Source: Streptomyces pristinaespiralis (GTDB taxonomy: Bacteria > Actinomycetota > Actinomycetes > Streptomycetales > Streptomycetaceae). From it: a DNA stretch of 64,000 bases. Each line of letters starts with the position of its first letter. Within the stretch, counting starts at the first letter, position 1. The stretch covers positions 5,329,501-5,393,500 of the forward strand of contig NZ_CP011340.1 of NCBI RefSeq assembly GCF_001278075.1, written 5' to 3'. The translations under genes and the position numbers were made by a program. The notes below the pieces were generated by a model. The model searched no databases. It was given only the letters and a program-made list of their open reading frames with translations, and was not told where the DNA came from. Below, one piece after another: positions 41,976-51,791 of the stretch.

Positions 41976-43691
41976 ATGACCGTCCCCCTCGAGCCGAGTG
42001 ACGCCGATGTCGCTCCACGCCCCACCGCAGCAGCCGAAGCCTTTGCCGACGACAACCGTGACCACGGGCGTGACGGCGACAACCGTGACCACGGGCGTGA
42101 CGGCGACGACCGTGTCCACGGGCGTCACGACGACGAGCGTGGCGACGGACGCGGCGGACGGCACGACGAGCCGCAGGCCGCCGAGGAGGTCGCCGCGAAG
42201 GTCGCGGAGCAGGTCACCGCGCTGGGCACCGAGCAGGACGGCACGCACCACGGCTCGCCCGGCGGCAGGCCGGACCGCACGGACCACGGCAAGCAGAGCG
42301 GTGTTCTCGGTCGTGAGCACCGGGCGCTCAGCATCGGCATCGTCGCCGTCGTCTTCCTGATCGCCTTCGAGGCCACCGCCGTCGGGACGGCCATGCCGGT
42401 CGCCGCCCGAGAACTGCACGGCATCCCGCTGTACGCCTTCGCCTTCTCCGCGTACTTCACCACCAGCCTCTTCGGCATGGTCGTCAGCGGACAGTGGGCG
42501 GACCGCAGGGGCCCGCTCGGCGCGCTGGCGGGCGGCATGAGCGCCTTCGCCGCGGGGCTGGTGCTGTCGGGCACCGCGGGCGCGATGTGGGTCTTCGTGC
42601 TCGGACGCGCCGTGCAGGGCCTGGGCGGCGGACTGGTCATCGTCGCGCTGTACGTCGTGGTGAGCCGCGCCTATCCACGGCGGCTCCAGCCCGCGATCAT
42701 GGCGGCGTTCGCGGCGAGCTGGGTGATCCCGTCCGTCGTCGGGCCGCTCGCCGCCGGCACGGTCACCGAGCAGCTGGGCTGGCGCTGGGTTTTCATCGGC
42801 ATCCCCGCCCTGGTCGTCGTGCCGCTCGCGCTCGCACTGCCCGCGATCCGGCGCACGGCCGCCGGACCCGCGGACGTCCTTGCGCCCGTGCCGCCCTTCG
42901 ACCGGCGGCGGATCCGGATGGCCCTCGGCATCTCGATCGGCGCCGGATTCCTCCAGTACGCGGGCCAGGACCTGCGCTGGCTCTCCCTGCTGCCCGCGGC
43001 TCTCGGCGCTGCGCTGCTCGTGCCGTCGGCGCTGGGCCTGCTGCCCGCCGGGACGTACCGGGCGGCGCGCGGCCTGCCGTCCGTGGTCCTGCTGCGGGGC
43101 GTCGCGGCCGGGTCGTTCATCGCGGCCGAGTCCTTCGTCCCGCTGATGCTGGTCACACAGCGGGGGCTGTCCCCGACGATGGCCGGCCTGTCGCTCGCGG
43201 TCGGCGGCGCGACGTGGGCGCTGGGTTCGTACGTACAGTCCAGGCCGCGGACCGAACCGTACCGGGAACGCCTGGTGGTGTTCGGCATGCTGCTGGTCGC
43301 GGCGGCCGTGGCGACCGCGCCGAGCGTGCTGATCGAAGCGGTCCCCGTCTGGATCGTCGGGGTCGCCTGGGGCTTCGGCTGCTTCGGCATGGGACTGGTG
43401 ATCGGCTCGACCAGCGTGCTGCTGCTGAAGCTGTCCGCCCCCGAGGAGGCCGGCGCCAACTCGGCCGCGCTGCAGATCTCGGACGCCCTGTCGAACGTGC
43501 TGCTCCTCGCGGCGGGTGGCGCTGCGTTCGTCGCCCTCGGCGGCGGCGCCGCGGGCGCGGCCCACACCGTGTCCGACGGCGCCTCCGGCGCGCACCCGGC
43601 GGCCTTCGCGGCGGTCTTCCTGCCGATGGCGGCAGTGGCGCTGGCGGGTGCGTGGGTGGCGACCAGGCTGCGCGTACCGGATCCGGTGTGA
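41976..43691 (+). CDS. MFS multidrug-type exporter with charged N-terminal repeat
   Basis: 571 residues. The first 105 residues are hydrophilic and include a 9-residue repeat (DNRDHGRDG) with four progressively diverged copies. The membrane part begins near residue 110 (ALSIGIVAVVFLIAFEATAVGTAMP), followed by the MFS loop GQWADRRGPLGAL and helix-4 motif GRAVQGLGGGLVIVALYVVVSRAYP, typical of DHA1/DHA2 drug exporters. About 12-14 helices are predicted. ATG at 41976; the frame runs back to 41808 across tRNA-flanking sequence, which is not coding. The substrate is unknown. Confidence 0.82.
   Translation: MTVPLEPSDADVAPRPTAAAEAFADDNRDHGRDGDNRDHGRDGDDRVHGRHDDERGDGRGGRHDEPQAAEEVAAKVAEQVTALGTEQDGTHHGSPGGRPDRTDHGKQSGVLGREHRALSIGIVAVVFLIAFEATAVGTAMPVAARELHGIPLYAFAFSAYFTTSLFGMVVSGQWADRRGPLGALAGGMSAFAAGLVLSGTAGAMWVFVLGRAVQGLGGGLVIVALYVVVSRAYPRRLQPAIMAAFAASWVIPSVVGPLAAGTVTEQLGWRWVFIGIPALVVVPLALALPAIRRTAAGPADVLAPVPPFDRRRIRMALGISIGAGFLQYAGQDLRWLSLLPAALGAALLVPSALGLLPAGTYRAARGLPSVVLLRGVAAGSFIAAESFVPLMLVTQRGLSPTMAGLSLAVGGATWALGSYVQSRPRTEPYRERLVVFGMLLVAAAVATAPSVLIEAVPVWIVGVAWGFGCFGMGLVIGSTSVLLLKLSAPEEAGANSAALQISDALSNVLLLAAGGAAFVALGGGAAGAAHTVSDGASGAHPAAFAAVFLPMAAVALAGAWVATRLRVPDPV
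42051..42158 (+). repeat. 27-bp in-frame tandem repeat in the MFS gene
   Basis: Units at 42051-42077, 42078-42104 (identical), 42105-42131 and 42132-42158 (diverged) encode DNRDHGRDG-like charged peptides. A good candidate for strain-to-strain length variation. Confidence 0.85.
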
Positions 43692-44054
43692 TGCCGGAAA
43701 GCGGTCTTGAGTCGTGATCCCGGGCAGTGCCTGTGCCGTGACCGGCAAGCGCTCCGGGGTCGCGCCCGGAAAAGCGATCCCCGGTCGCGCCGGAAAAGCG
43801 ATCCCGGGTCGCGCCCGGAAGAGCGCTCCCCAGCCGTGACCGCCGAGCGATTCCCGGCCGTTTCCCGGACGCCCCGGCCACGGCCGGCAGGCGAGGACGA
43901 GCCGCACGCCGGTGTGAGGCACCTCCCACTCCCGGCCGCACGCCCCGTCCTGCCCTGACGGCGACCGGGCCACCGGTAGGGTGGCCCGGTTGTCGTACGT
44001 AACGACACCGATGCCGACGCCCGCGCCCCGCACCGAGAGCACGAACCGGAGACC
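43692..44054. repeat. Intergenic region with three 24-25-bp repeats
   Basis: About 360 bp between the MFS and helicase genes. Three copies of GGTCGCGCCCGGAAAAGCGAT-type units lie at 43758-43782, 43783-43806 and 43807-43831. Weaker relatives precede (43737) and follow (43838-43870). The last 100 bp should hold the helicase promoter. No gene is supported. Confidence 0.7.
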
Positions 44055-45839
44055 GTGACTACTACCGCCTCCCACCACCTCTCACCCGCCTTCCCCGGCC
44101 GTGCCCCCTGGGGTACGGCGAACAAGCTGCGTGCCTGGCAGCAGGGCGCCATGGAGAAGTACCTCCAGGAGCAGCCGCGTGACTTCCTCGCCGTCGCCAC
44201 GCCCGGCGCCGGCAAGACGACGTTCGCGCTCACCCTCGCGTCGTGGCTTCTGCACCACCATGTCGTGCAGCAGGTGACCGTCGTCGCGCCGACCGAGCAC
44301 CTGAAGAAGCAGTGGGCGGCCGCGGCGGCGCGGATAGGGATCAAGCTGGACCCGGACTACAGCGCGGGGCCGCTGAGCAAGGAGTACCACGGGGTCGCCG
44401 TCACCTACGCCGGTGTCGGTGTGCGCCCCATGCTGCACCGCAACCGCTGCGAGCAGCGCAAGACGCTCGTCATCCTCGACGAGATCCACCACGCCGGTGA
44501 CTCCAAGTCATGGGGCGAGGCGTGTCTCGAGGCGTTCGAGCCGGCGACCCGCCGCCTCGCCCTCACCGGCACGCCCTTCCGCTCGGACACCAATCCGATC
44601 CCGTTCGTCACGTACGAGGAGGGCAGCGACGGCATCCGCCGGTCCTCCGCCGACTACACCTACGGTTACGGGAACGCCCTCGGCGACGGCGTCGTCCGGC
44701 CGGTCATCTTCCTCTCCTACAGCGGCAACATGCGCTGGCGCACCAAGGCCGGTGACGAGGTCGCCGCGCGGCTCGGCGAGCCGATGACCAAGGACGCGAT
44801 CTCGCAGGCCTGGCGCACCGCGCTCGACCCGCGAGGCGACTGGATGCCGAACGTCCTGCGCGCCGCCGACCAGCGGCTGACCGAGGTCCGGAAGGGCATC
44901 CCGGACGCGGGCGGACTCGTCATCGCCTCCGACCAGGACTCGGCCCGCGCGTACGCCAAGCTGATCCGGGAGATCACCGGCACCAAGGCCACCGTCGTGC
45001 TCTCCGACGAGGCGGCGGCGTCCAAGCGGATCGAGGAGTTCAGCGAGGACGGCTCGCGCTGGATGGTCGCCGTCCGCATGGTGTCGGAAGGCGTCGACGT
45101 ACCGCGCCTCGCGGTCGGTGTCTACGCGACGACGATCTCGACGCCGCTGTTCTTCGCGCAGGCCGTGGGCCGTTTCGTACGGTCCCGCCGACGCGGCGAG
45201 ACGGCCTCCGTCTTTCTCCCCACCATCCCGAACCTGCTCGGCTTCGCCTCCGAGATGGAGGTCGAGCGCGACCACGCCCTCGACAAGCCGAAGAAGGACG
45301 GCGAAGAGGACCCGTACGCCGAGTCCGAGAAGGAGATGGCGGAGGCGGAGAAGCAGCAGGACGAGGACACCGGCGAACAGGACATGCTGCCCTTCGAGGC
45401 ACTGGAGTCCGACGCCGTCTTCGACCGTGTGCTGTACGACGGGGCCGAGTTCGGCATGCAGGCGCATCCCGGCAGCGAGGAGGAGCAGGACTACCTGGGC
45501 ATCCCCGGGCTCCTCGAGCCGGACCAGGTGCAACTGCTGCTCCAGAAGCGGCAGGCGCGCCAGATCGCGCACAGCCGCAAGAAGCCCGACGAGGAGGCCG
45601 ACCTCCTCGAGCTGCCGGCCGAGCGCCGCCCGGTGGTCTCCCACAAGGAGTTGCTGGAACTGCGCAAGCAGCTGAACACGATGGTCGGCGCGTACGTACA
45701 CCAGAGCGGCAAGCCGCACGGGGTGATCCACACCGAGCTGCGCAGGGTGTGCGGCGGGCCGCCGAGCGCGGAGGCGACGGCCGGTCAGATCCGCGAGCGG
45801 ATCAAGAAGGTCCAGGAGTGGGCCACGCGGATGCGCTGA
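44055..45839 (+). CDS. SF2 DEAD/DEAH-box helicase
   Basis: 594 residues. RAWQQGAM (Q-like motif), Walker A ATPGAGKTT, VTVVAPTEHLKKQW (Ia), DEIH in ILDEIHHAGDS (II), LTGTPFRSD (III), and, in the second domain, MVSEGVDVPRLAVGVYAT (V) and FFAQAVGRFVRSRR (VI). It is of the XPB/RadD-like type. A charged Glu/Lys linker (EKEMAEAEKQQDEDTGEQ) and a C-terminal helical part of about 180 residues follow. Widely conserved in actinobacteria; a role in DNA repair is plausible but unproven. GTG start at 44055. Confidence 0.87.
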   Translation: MTTTASHHLSPAFPGRAPWGTANKLRAWQQGAMEKYLQEQPRDFLAVATPGAGKTTFALTLASWLLHHHVVQQVTVVAPTEHLKKQWAAAAARIGIKLDPDYSAGPLSKEYHGVAVTYAGVGVRPMLHRNRCEQRKTLVILDEIHHAGDSKSWGEACLEAFEPATRRLALTGTPFRSDTNPIPFVTYEEGSDGIRRSSADYTYGYGNALGDGVVRPVIFLSYSGNMRWRTKAGDEVAARLGEPMTKDAISQAWRTALDPRGDWMPNVLRAADQRLTEVRKGIPDAGGLVIASDQDSARAYAKLIREITGTKATVVLSDEAAASKRIEEFSEDGSRWMVAVRMVSEGVDVPRLAVGVYATTISTPLFFAQAVGRFVRSRRRGETASVFLPTIPNLLGFASEMEVERDHALDKPKKDGEEDPYAESEKEMAEAEKQQDEDTGEQDMLPFEALESDAVFDRVLYDGAEFGMQAHPGSEEEQDYLGIPGLLEPDQVQLLLQKRQARQIAHSRKKPDEEADLLELPAERRPVVSHKELLELRKQLNTMVGAYVHQSGKPHGVIHTELRRVCGGPPSAEATAGQIRERIKKVQEWATRMR

Positions 45840-46259
45840 CCCGGCGCCGCCCACCCCGCGACGCGTCGCACGAAGGCGTCCGACGGCGGCCGACCCCGCG
45901 ACGCGTCGCACGAAGGCGTCCGACGGCGCCGCGCACCCCGCACGCCGTCGAACGAACGTCGCCCCGCGGCACCGCGTCGCGCCGAAGGAACGGTCGTGGC
46001 GACGCCCGTCCACATGACACGTACGGGGATCAATAACCCGTCGTCGAAGGAAGATCGCCCGGATTCTGGACGAGGGCTTCCGCTGAGCGGTGCCGGTCGC
46101 TACTGTCCCCGCAATGCAAACGCCCCGTGGCAGCGCCGCCGCGGAGCGCAGTCGGTGTGCCATGGCCTGCCGGCGGCCTCTGGGTGCGTCGCCGATGGGA
46201 CCGGTGCCGCGACATCCCCTGTGAGGATCGCCGTCACTCACTCCGAAGGAGAGGGCGTC
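45840..46259. repeat. Intergenic region with a 36-bp direct repeat
   Basis: 420 bp upstream of the IclR gene. A 36-bp sequence starting ACCCCGCGACGCGTCGCACG occurs exactly at 45853-45888 and 45893-45928 (40-bp period), with a third degraded copy at about 45935-45965. The reading frame of the regulator stays open back to 45996 but lacks homology, so it is treated as non-coding upstream region. Confidence 0.7.
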
Positions 46260-46901
46260 GTGACCGCGGAGACCTCCCAGACGCTCGACAGGGGACTACG
46301 TGTCCTCAAGCTGCTCGCCGATACCGACCACGGGCTGACCGTCACCGAGTTGTCCACCAAACTCGGCGTCAACCGCACTGTCGTCTACCGGCTGCTCGCC
46401 ACCCTCGAGCAGCACGCCCTCGTCCGACGCGACCTCGGCGGCCGGGCCAGGGTCGGCCTCGGCGTGCTGCGCCTCGGCCGCCAGGTCCATCCGCTGGTGC
46501 GGGAGGCCGCGATGCCGGCCCTCCGCTCGCTCGCGGAGGACATAGGGGCGACGGCCCATCTCACCCTGGTCGACGGGGCGGAGGCCCTCGCGGTCGCCGT
46601 CGTCGAGCCGACCTGGACCGACTATCACGTGGCCTACCGGGCGGGCTTCCGCCACCCGTTGGACCGGGGCGCGGCCGGCAAGGCCATCCTCGCCGCCCGC
46701 CAGACCAAGAGCACAGAGCCCGCGTACACGCTCACCCACGGGGAACTGGAGGCGGGCGCGAGCGGCGCTGCCGCCGCCCTGGTGGGGGTGACGGGCATAG
46801 AGGGCAGCGTCGGTGTGGTGATGCTGGCCGACTCCGTGCCGGAGCGGGTGGGTCCCCGCGTGGTGGACGCGGCCCGCGAGGTCGCGGACGCGCTCCGGTA
46901 G
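46260..46901 (+). CDS. IclR family transcriptional regulator
   Basis: 213 residues from the GTG at 46260, which follows GAAGGAGAG. Winged helix at 1-65 (LDRGLRVLKLLADTDHGLTV, LSTKLGVNRTVVYRLLATL) and an effector domain (AEDIGATAHLTLVDG, GFRHPLDRGAAGKAIL, IEGSVGVVML). It is shorter than the typical 250 residues, the effector domain being trimmed in the middle, but intact in frame. It probably controls genes elsewhere, since the next gene is a protease. Ligand unknown. Confidence 0.85.
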   Translation: MTAETSQTLDRGLRVLKLLADTDHGLTVTELSTKLGVNRTVVYRLLATLEQHALVRRDLGGRARVGLGVLRLGRQVHPLVREAAMPALRSLAEDIGATAHLTLVDGAEALAVAVVEPTWTDYHVAYRAGFRHPLDRGAAGKAILAARQTKSTEPAYTLTHGELEAGASGAAAALVGVTGIEGSVGVVMLADSVPERVGPRVVDAAREVADALR

Positions 46902-46986
46902 CGCCGGCGGCCCACGGACGGCGGGCCGCGGCACCGGACCCGCCGCCCGCCGACAGCGACGGGTCCGCTCCGGATAGATTGACGCC

Positions 46987-47775
46987 GTGCTCTCCAGTCT
47001 CACGCGCCCCCGCGCCCTCGCCCTCTGCGCCCTGCCCGTCGTCGCGCTGTTCGCCGTCGCCGGGCTGGCGCCCCTGCCGTTCGTCGTCGCCCAGCCCGGG
47101 ATGACCGCGGACGTGCTCGGGAAGGACCAGGGGACGCCGGTGATCACGATCTCCGGTGCGCCGACGCGCAGGACGGAGGGGTCGCTGCGGATGACGACGA
47201 TCGTGGCGACCGGTCCGGCCGCCGATGTCGACCTCGGTGACGTGGCCGACGGCTGGTTCCGCACCGATCGCGCCGTGCTGCCGCGCGACGCCGTCTACCC
47301 GGCGGGCAAGTCGGACAAGGAGATCGAGCGGCGCAACGTCGCGGACATGGAGGAGTCGCAGGACGTCGCGACCCGCGCGGCCCTCGCGTACCTCGGTGAG
47401 GACGCCGCCGAGGTGAAGGTGACACTGCACCTCGCCGACGTGGGCGGTCCGAGCGCCGGGCTGCTGTTCTCCCTCGGCATCATCGACAAGCTCGCGGGCG
47501 ACGGCGCGGGCGGCGACCTGACCGGCGGCCGCAGTATCGCGGGGACGGGGACGATCAGCGCCGACGGCAAGGTCGGCGCGGTCGGCGGGGTGTCGCTGAA
47601 GACCCAGGCGGCGCGGCGTGACGGGGCGACGGTCTTCCTGGTGCCGAAGGACGAGTGCTCCGACGCGCAGGCCGAACTCCCCGAAGGGATGCGCCTGATC
47701 CCCGTCACGACGCTCAAGGGCGCGGTGGAGTCGCTGCGTTCGCTGGAGAAGGGCGGGAAGGTCCCGAGCTGCTGA
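46987..47775 (+). CDS. Secreted/membrane Lon-like protease (YlbL type without PDZ)
   Basis: 262 residues. An N-terminal membrane anchor (RALALCALPVVALFAVAGLAPL) leads to an extracytoplasmic part ending in an S16 Lon catalytic domain: Ser156 in GGPSAGLLFSLGI and Lys205 in GVSLKTQAA form the Ser-Lys dyad, with GTGTISADGKVGAVG between them. YlbL-family proteins normally have a PDZ domain of about 90 residues before the Lon domain; here the sequence passes directly from MEESQDVATRAAL to the catalytic part. GTG start. It overlaps the convergent MFS gene by 62 bp. Confidence 0.85.
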   Translation: MLSSLTRPRALALCALPVVALFAVAGLAPLPFVVAQPGMTADVLGKDQGTPVITISGAPTRRTEGSLRMTTIVATGPAADVDLGDVADGWFRTDRAVLPRDAVYPAGKSDKEIERRNVADMEESQDVATRAALAYLGEDAAEVKVTLHLADVGGPSAGLLFSLGIIDKLAGDGAGGDLTGGRSIAGTGTISADGKVGAVGGVSLKTQAARRDGATVFLVPKDECSDAQAELPEGMRLIPVTTLKGAVESLRSLEKGGKVPSC

Positions 47776-49078
47776 GGTCGAAGCCGTCGGCCTTCTTCGG
47801 CGTGGCTCCGTCGAGGACGCCGTCGTCCACCGGAGCCGCGTCCATCTCGCGCCAGCGCGGGAACACCGCAGGGGCCAGGGTCGTCAGGAAGTACAGCCCG
47901 CCCAAGGTGAACAGCGCCGCCGCCAGGCCCGCTTGTTCGATGAGGTAACCGGCTGCCAGACCGCCGAGCGGCGTGGTCATCAGCACCCCGGCGGTGGCGG
48001 CGCTCGCGACCCGGCTGCGCAGCCGTTCGGGGACGCGCTCGTACGTCACCGTGGTCAGGATCGGGTTGAGCATCCCGGCCGCCAGCCCGCCCGCGGCCAT
48101 CGTCACGGCGAGCGGCACCGTGCCGTCCACCAGTGCCGCCACCACGAACCGCGGCAGCCCGCAGATCAGGAACGCGCAGGTGAAGAGAGTGCGCCGGCGG
48201 AAGCGGTGCCCGACCGCCGCGTACAGCAGGGCGCCGAGCAGCGCGCAGCCGCCGAAGGTGGCGGCCAGCAGGCCCAGATCCCGGGCGCCGTCCAGGTTCT
48301 CCTTGGCGTGCACCGGCAGCAGGACCGAACTCCAGCCCTGGTCCAGGCCGTTGGTGACCATCACCATCAGGACGACGCCCAGCAGCAGCCGGGCGCGCAG
48401 GAGGAACGCGTAGCCCTCGCGCAGCTCCGCCCGGTACGCCGTGAAGGACACCCGGCGCGCGTCCCGCCGTGGTTCGGCCGCGGCGACCCGCCGCAGCCCC
48501 AGTCGGATCAGCAGCGCCGAGCCGCAGAAGGTCGCCGCGTCGATGAGCAGGACGGTTTCCGCGCCGACCAGGGCGATGAGTACGCCGGCGAGCGCCGCGC
48601 CGGACATCCGCGCGCCGCGCGACACGGCGTCGAAGAGGCTCGCGGCCCGCGTCAGGCTGGTCCCCGCCGTCCGGGCCAGGTCGGGTACGAGCACGTAGCG
48701 GGCGGTCTCGCCGGGTGCGTGGAAGAGGCCTGTGACGGCCATCAGCGCGCACAGCATCCAGAACTCGAGCGCTCCCGCGTAGTGCAGCAGGGGGATCGCG
48801 GCGAGGGTGAGGGCGCAGACGAGGTCGGTGACGATGCTGACGCGGCGCCGGCCGACGCGGTCGATGACCGGGCCGCCGGCGATCGCGGACACCACGACCG
48901 GCAGGGTCGCGCAGAAGGCGACCAGGCCGGCCTTGCCGGGGCTCCCCGTGGTCTCGAGCGCGAACCACGGGACGCCGATGAGGGTGAGTGAATTGCCGGT
49001 GATGGAAACGGCGTTGGCCGCCAGGACGGCGGCGAGCGGTCCCCGGCGCGCCGCCTTCGGTCCCCCCTGGCCGCTCAT
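47714..49078 (-). CDS. MFS exporter (MefA/Tet-type, enterobactin-exporter-like)
   Basis: 454 residues, 12 helices. LAANAVSITGNSLTLIGVPWFALE, GPVIDRVGRRRVSIVTDL (loop 2-3 motif), PGETARYVLVPDL and LTRAASLFDAVSRGARMSG are typical of the DHA3 group of exporters. The start is overlapped by the stop of the small upstream ORF (ATGA), and an ArsR-type regulator precedes that, giving a regulator / small protein / exporter operon. This suggests drug- or metabolite-inducible efflux. The last codons overlap the Lon-like gene. Confidence 0.87.
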   Translation of the reverse strand: MSGQGGPKAARRGPLAAVLAANAVSITGNSLTLIGVPWFALETTGSPGKAGLVAFCATLPVVVSAIAGGPVIDRVGRRRVSIVTDLVCALTLAAIPLLHYAGALEFWMLCALMAVTGLFHAPGETARYVLVPDLARTAGTSLTRAASLFDAVSRGARMSGAALAGVLIALVGAETVLLIDAATFCGSALLIRLGLRRVAAAEPRRDARRVSFTAYRAELREGYAFLLRARLLLGVVLMVMVTNGLDQGWSSVLLPVHAKENLDGARDLGLLAATFGGCALLGALLYAAVGHRFRRRTLFTCAFLICGLPRFVVAALVDGTVPLAVTMAAGGLAAGMLNPILTTVTYERVPERLRSRVASAATAGVLMTTPLGGLAAGYLIEQAGLAAALFTLGGLYFLTTLAPAVFPRWREMDAAPVDDGVLDGATPKKADGFDLSSSGPSRPSPANAATPPRP

Positions 49079-49257
49079 GCGAGACGGGCGACGCGGTCGG
49101 CGCTCGGGCAGGGCTGCCGCAGCAGCCGCAGTCCCAGCGCCACTAAGGCCGACCCCAGTCGGAGGCGCAGTCGTTCGCGCGGCACCTGACGGGTGGCGGC
49201 CGCGCGCAGTTCGTCCGCGTCCTGCCCGTGGAGCATCAGATGAATGTCGGAGTGCAT
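49075..49257 (-). CDS. Small hypothetical protein between regulator and exporter
   Basis: 60 residues: MHSDIHLMLHGQDADELR then an Arg/Leu-rich helix (RLRLGSALVALGLRLL). It begins 14 bp after the regulator stop and its stop overlaps the MFS start (ATGA), which argues that it is translated. The MHSDIH-x-ML/HGQDADELR pattern resembles small actinobacterial proteins of unknown function encoded beside exporters. No domain recognised. Confidence 0.6.
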   Translation of the reverse strand: MHSDIHLMLHGQDADELRAAATRQVPRERLRLRLGSALVALGLRLLRQPCPSADRVARLA

Positions 49258-49271
49258 GACGCCGTGTCCTC

Positions 49272-49880
49272 TCAGTCGGTGGAGCGCGGGAACGCGTGCG
49301 TGTGCAGGCGGACCTGGGCGGCGCCCTCGGTGCCGGCCGGCGGCTGGACGTCGCGGTAGCCCTCGATGAGCGCGTGGATCTTCTCGTTGAGCTCGAGGGT
49401 CTGCTCCGCGGTCAGGTACAGCGTGAAGTCGCTGAGGTCGGAGCCGCGTCGCCACTCCTCCGACCAGTCCCGCATGCTGCCCAGCCAGGTGGCGACCTCC
49501 TGGGTGTGCATGGTCGCGTGCTCGTGGAGGAACAGGTCGGCAGCGCCGCGCACCGCCGGATCCGGGTCGGTGTAGAGGGCGCTGTCGAAGAGCGTGCCGT
49601 CGCCGGACGCCTTCCACCATCGCTCCCGGCCCTTGCCGCGCTCCGGGTCGTCCTCGACGAAGCCGTGGGCCGCGAGCTGGCGCAGGTGGTAGCTGGTGGC
49701 GCCGCTGGACTCGCCGAGTTTCTCGGCGAGCTGGGAGGCGGTCGCGGGGCCGTCCTGGCGCAGCGTCTGGAGCATCCGCATCCGCAGTGGGTGGGCAAGG
49801 CCGCGCAGCGATCGCGGATCCAGTGCCCGGAGCCTGCGCGGCTGGGAGGCGGCCGGGCTCTGTTCCTCGTTCTCGGTCAT
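49272..49880 (-). CDS. ArsR-type winged-helix transcriptional regulator
   Basis: 202 residues. The DNA-binding part is clear: RGLAHPLRMRMLQTLRQDGP, ATASQLAEKLGESSGATSYHLRQLAAHGFV, GRERWWKAS. The C-terminal 110 residues are helical (EEWRRGSDLSDFTLYLTAEQ), as in the actinobacterial helix-turn-helix 20 group. The ATG at 49878-49880 is preceded by a region of repeated TTGCAA motifs that likely bind the protein itself. It is the first gene of the operon with a small ORF and an MFS exporter, so it probably represses efflux until a ligand binds. Confidence 0.87.
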   Translation of the reverse strand: MTENEEQSPAASQPRRLRALDPRSLRGLAHPLRMRMLQTLRQDGPATASQLAEKLGESSGATSYHLRQLAAHGFVEDDPERGKGRERWWKASGDGTLFDSALYTDPDPAVRGAADLFLHEHATMHTQEVATWLGSMRDWSEEWRRGSDLSDFTLYLTAEQTLELNEKIHALIEGYRDVQPPAGTEGAAQVRLHTHAFPRSTD

Positions 49881-49893
49881 GCATGCAAAGGTA

Positions 49894-49943
49894 GCGTTGC
49901 AAAGAACTCGTTGCAACGCTTTTTTGCAACCACTTCTTTGCAA
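49894..49943. promoter_or_regulatory. Repeated TTGCAA operator region of the ArsR-type gene
   Basis: TTGCAAAGAA (49897-49906) and its inverse TTCTTTGCAA (49934-49943) flank the perfect palindrome CGTTGCAACG (49909-49918). A further TTGCAAC lies at 49924-49930. The set covers the start region of the regulator and likely serves autoregulation. Confidence 0.5.
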
Positions 49944-49949
49944 GTGGTC

Positions 49950-50429
49950 TCAGGTGCCCCGCGAGTCCTTTGCCGCCTGCTCCACCAGCGGGATGATCCG
50001 CAGCGGTACCGGGTTCTCCATCACGATCGCCGTCGACGCGCGCACGATCCCCTCGAAGCCGACGACCCGGTCGATCACCCGCTGGAGATCCGCGTTGGAG
50101 CGTGCGACCAGGCGGCAGAGCATGTCGCCGTGGCCGGTGGTGGTGTGCAGCTCGAGCACCTCGGGAACGGTCGTGAGGTGCGCCCGCACGTCCGCCCCCT
50201 GCCCCTGCTTGATCTCCAGCGTCGCGAACGCCGTCACCGGATAGCCGAGGGCCGCCGGGTCGACGTCGGGCCCGAAGCCGCGGACGACGCCCTGCGACTG
50301 CAGCCGGTCCATCCGCGCCTGCACCGTCCCGCGCGCCACGCCGAGCCGTCGTGACGCCTCCAGCACCCCGATCCTCGGTTCACGTGCCAGCAGCACGATG
50401 AGCCGCCCGTCCAGATGATCGATCGCCAC
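49950..50429 (-). CDS. Lrp/AsnC family regulator next to hppD
   Basis: 159 residues from the GTG at 50427-50429, preceded by AGGAGAGC on the minus strand. The N-terminal helix-turn-helix (LDGRLIVLLAREPRIGVLEA, RRLGVARGTVQARMDRL) and the RAM effector domain (VTAFATLEIKQGQ, HTTTGHGDMLCRLVARS) are typical. It is divergent from the 4-hydroxyphenylpyruvate dioxygenase gene, so it most probably controls tyrosine/phenylalanine catabolism; an aromatic amino acid or keto acid would be the ligand (inference). Confidence 0.9.
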   Translation of the reverse strand: MAIDHLDGRLIVLLAREPRIGVLEASRRLGVARGTVQARMDRLQSQGVVRGFGPDVDPAALGYPVTAFATLEIKQGQGADVRAHLTTVPEVLELHTTTGHGDMLCRLVARSNADLQRVIDRVVGFEGIVRASTAIVMENPVPLRIIPLVEQAAKDSRGT

Positions 50430-50442
50430 GGCGCTCTCCTGA

Positions 50443-51696
<1,254 letters not shown>

Positions 51697-51715
51697 GGCT
51701 GCCCCTGCCCACGAC

Positions 51716-51751
51716 TGCGGCCCCACGGTCCTGACCCGTGGGGCCGCATCG
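51716..51751. terminator. Terminator between hppD and the TPR gene
   Basis: TGCGGCCCCACGG and CCGTGGGGCCGCA, a perfect 13-bp stem with a seven-base loop, then TCGTTT. It may serve both convergent genes. Confidence 0.8.
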
Positions 51752-51791
51752 TTTCTCCGCCGGCCGATTCCCCGGAAGGGGCTCGCCCGGG

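Noticed and set aside
45996..46259. Extra N-terminal 88 residues of the IclR regulator
   Set aside because: No IclR homology in that part; a good RBS and GTG at 46260 start the winged helix directly.
49258..49929. Longer minus-strand protein ending at 49075
   Set aside because: Runs antisense-frame through the ArsR-type gene; only the last 60 codons have RBS-compatible position and ATGA coupling.
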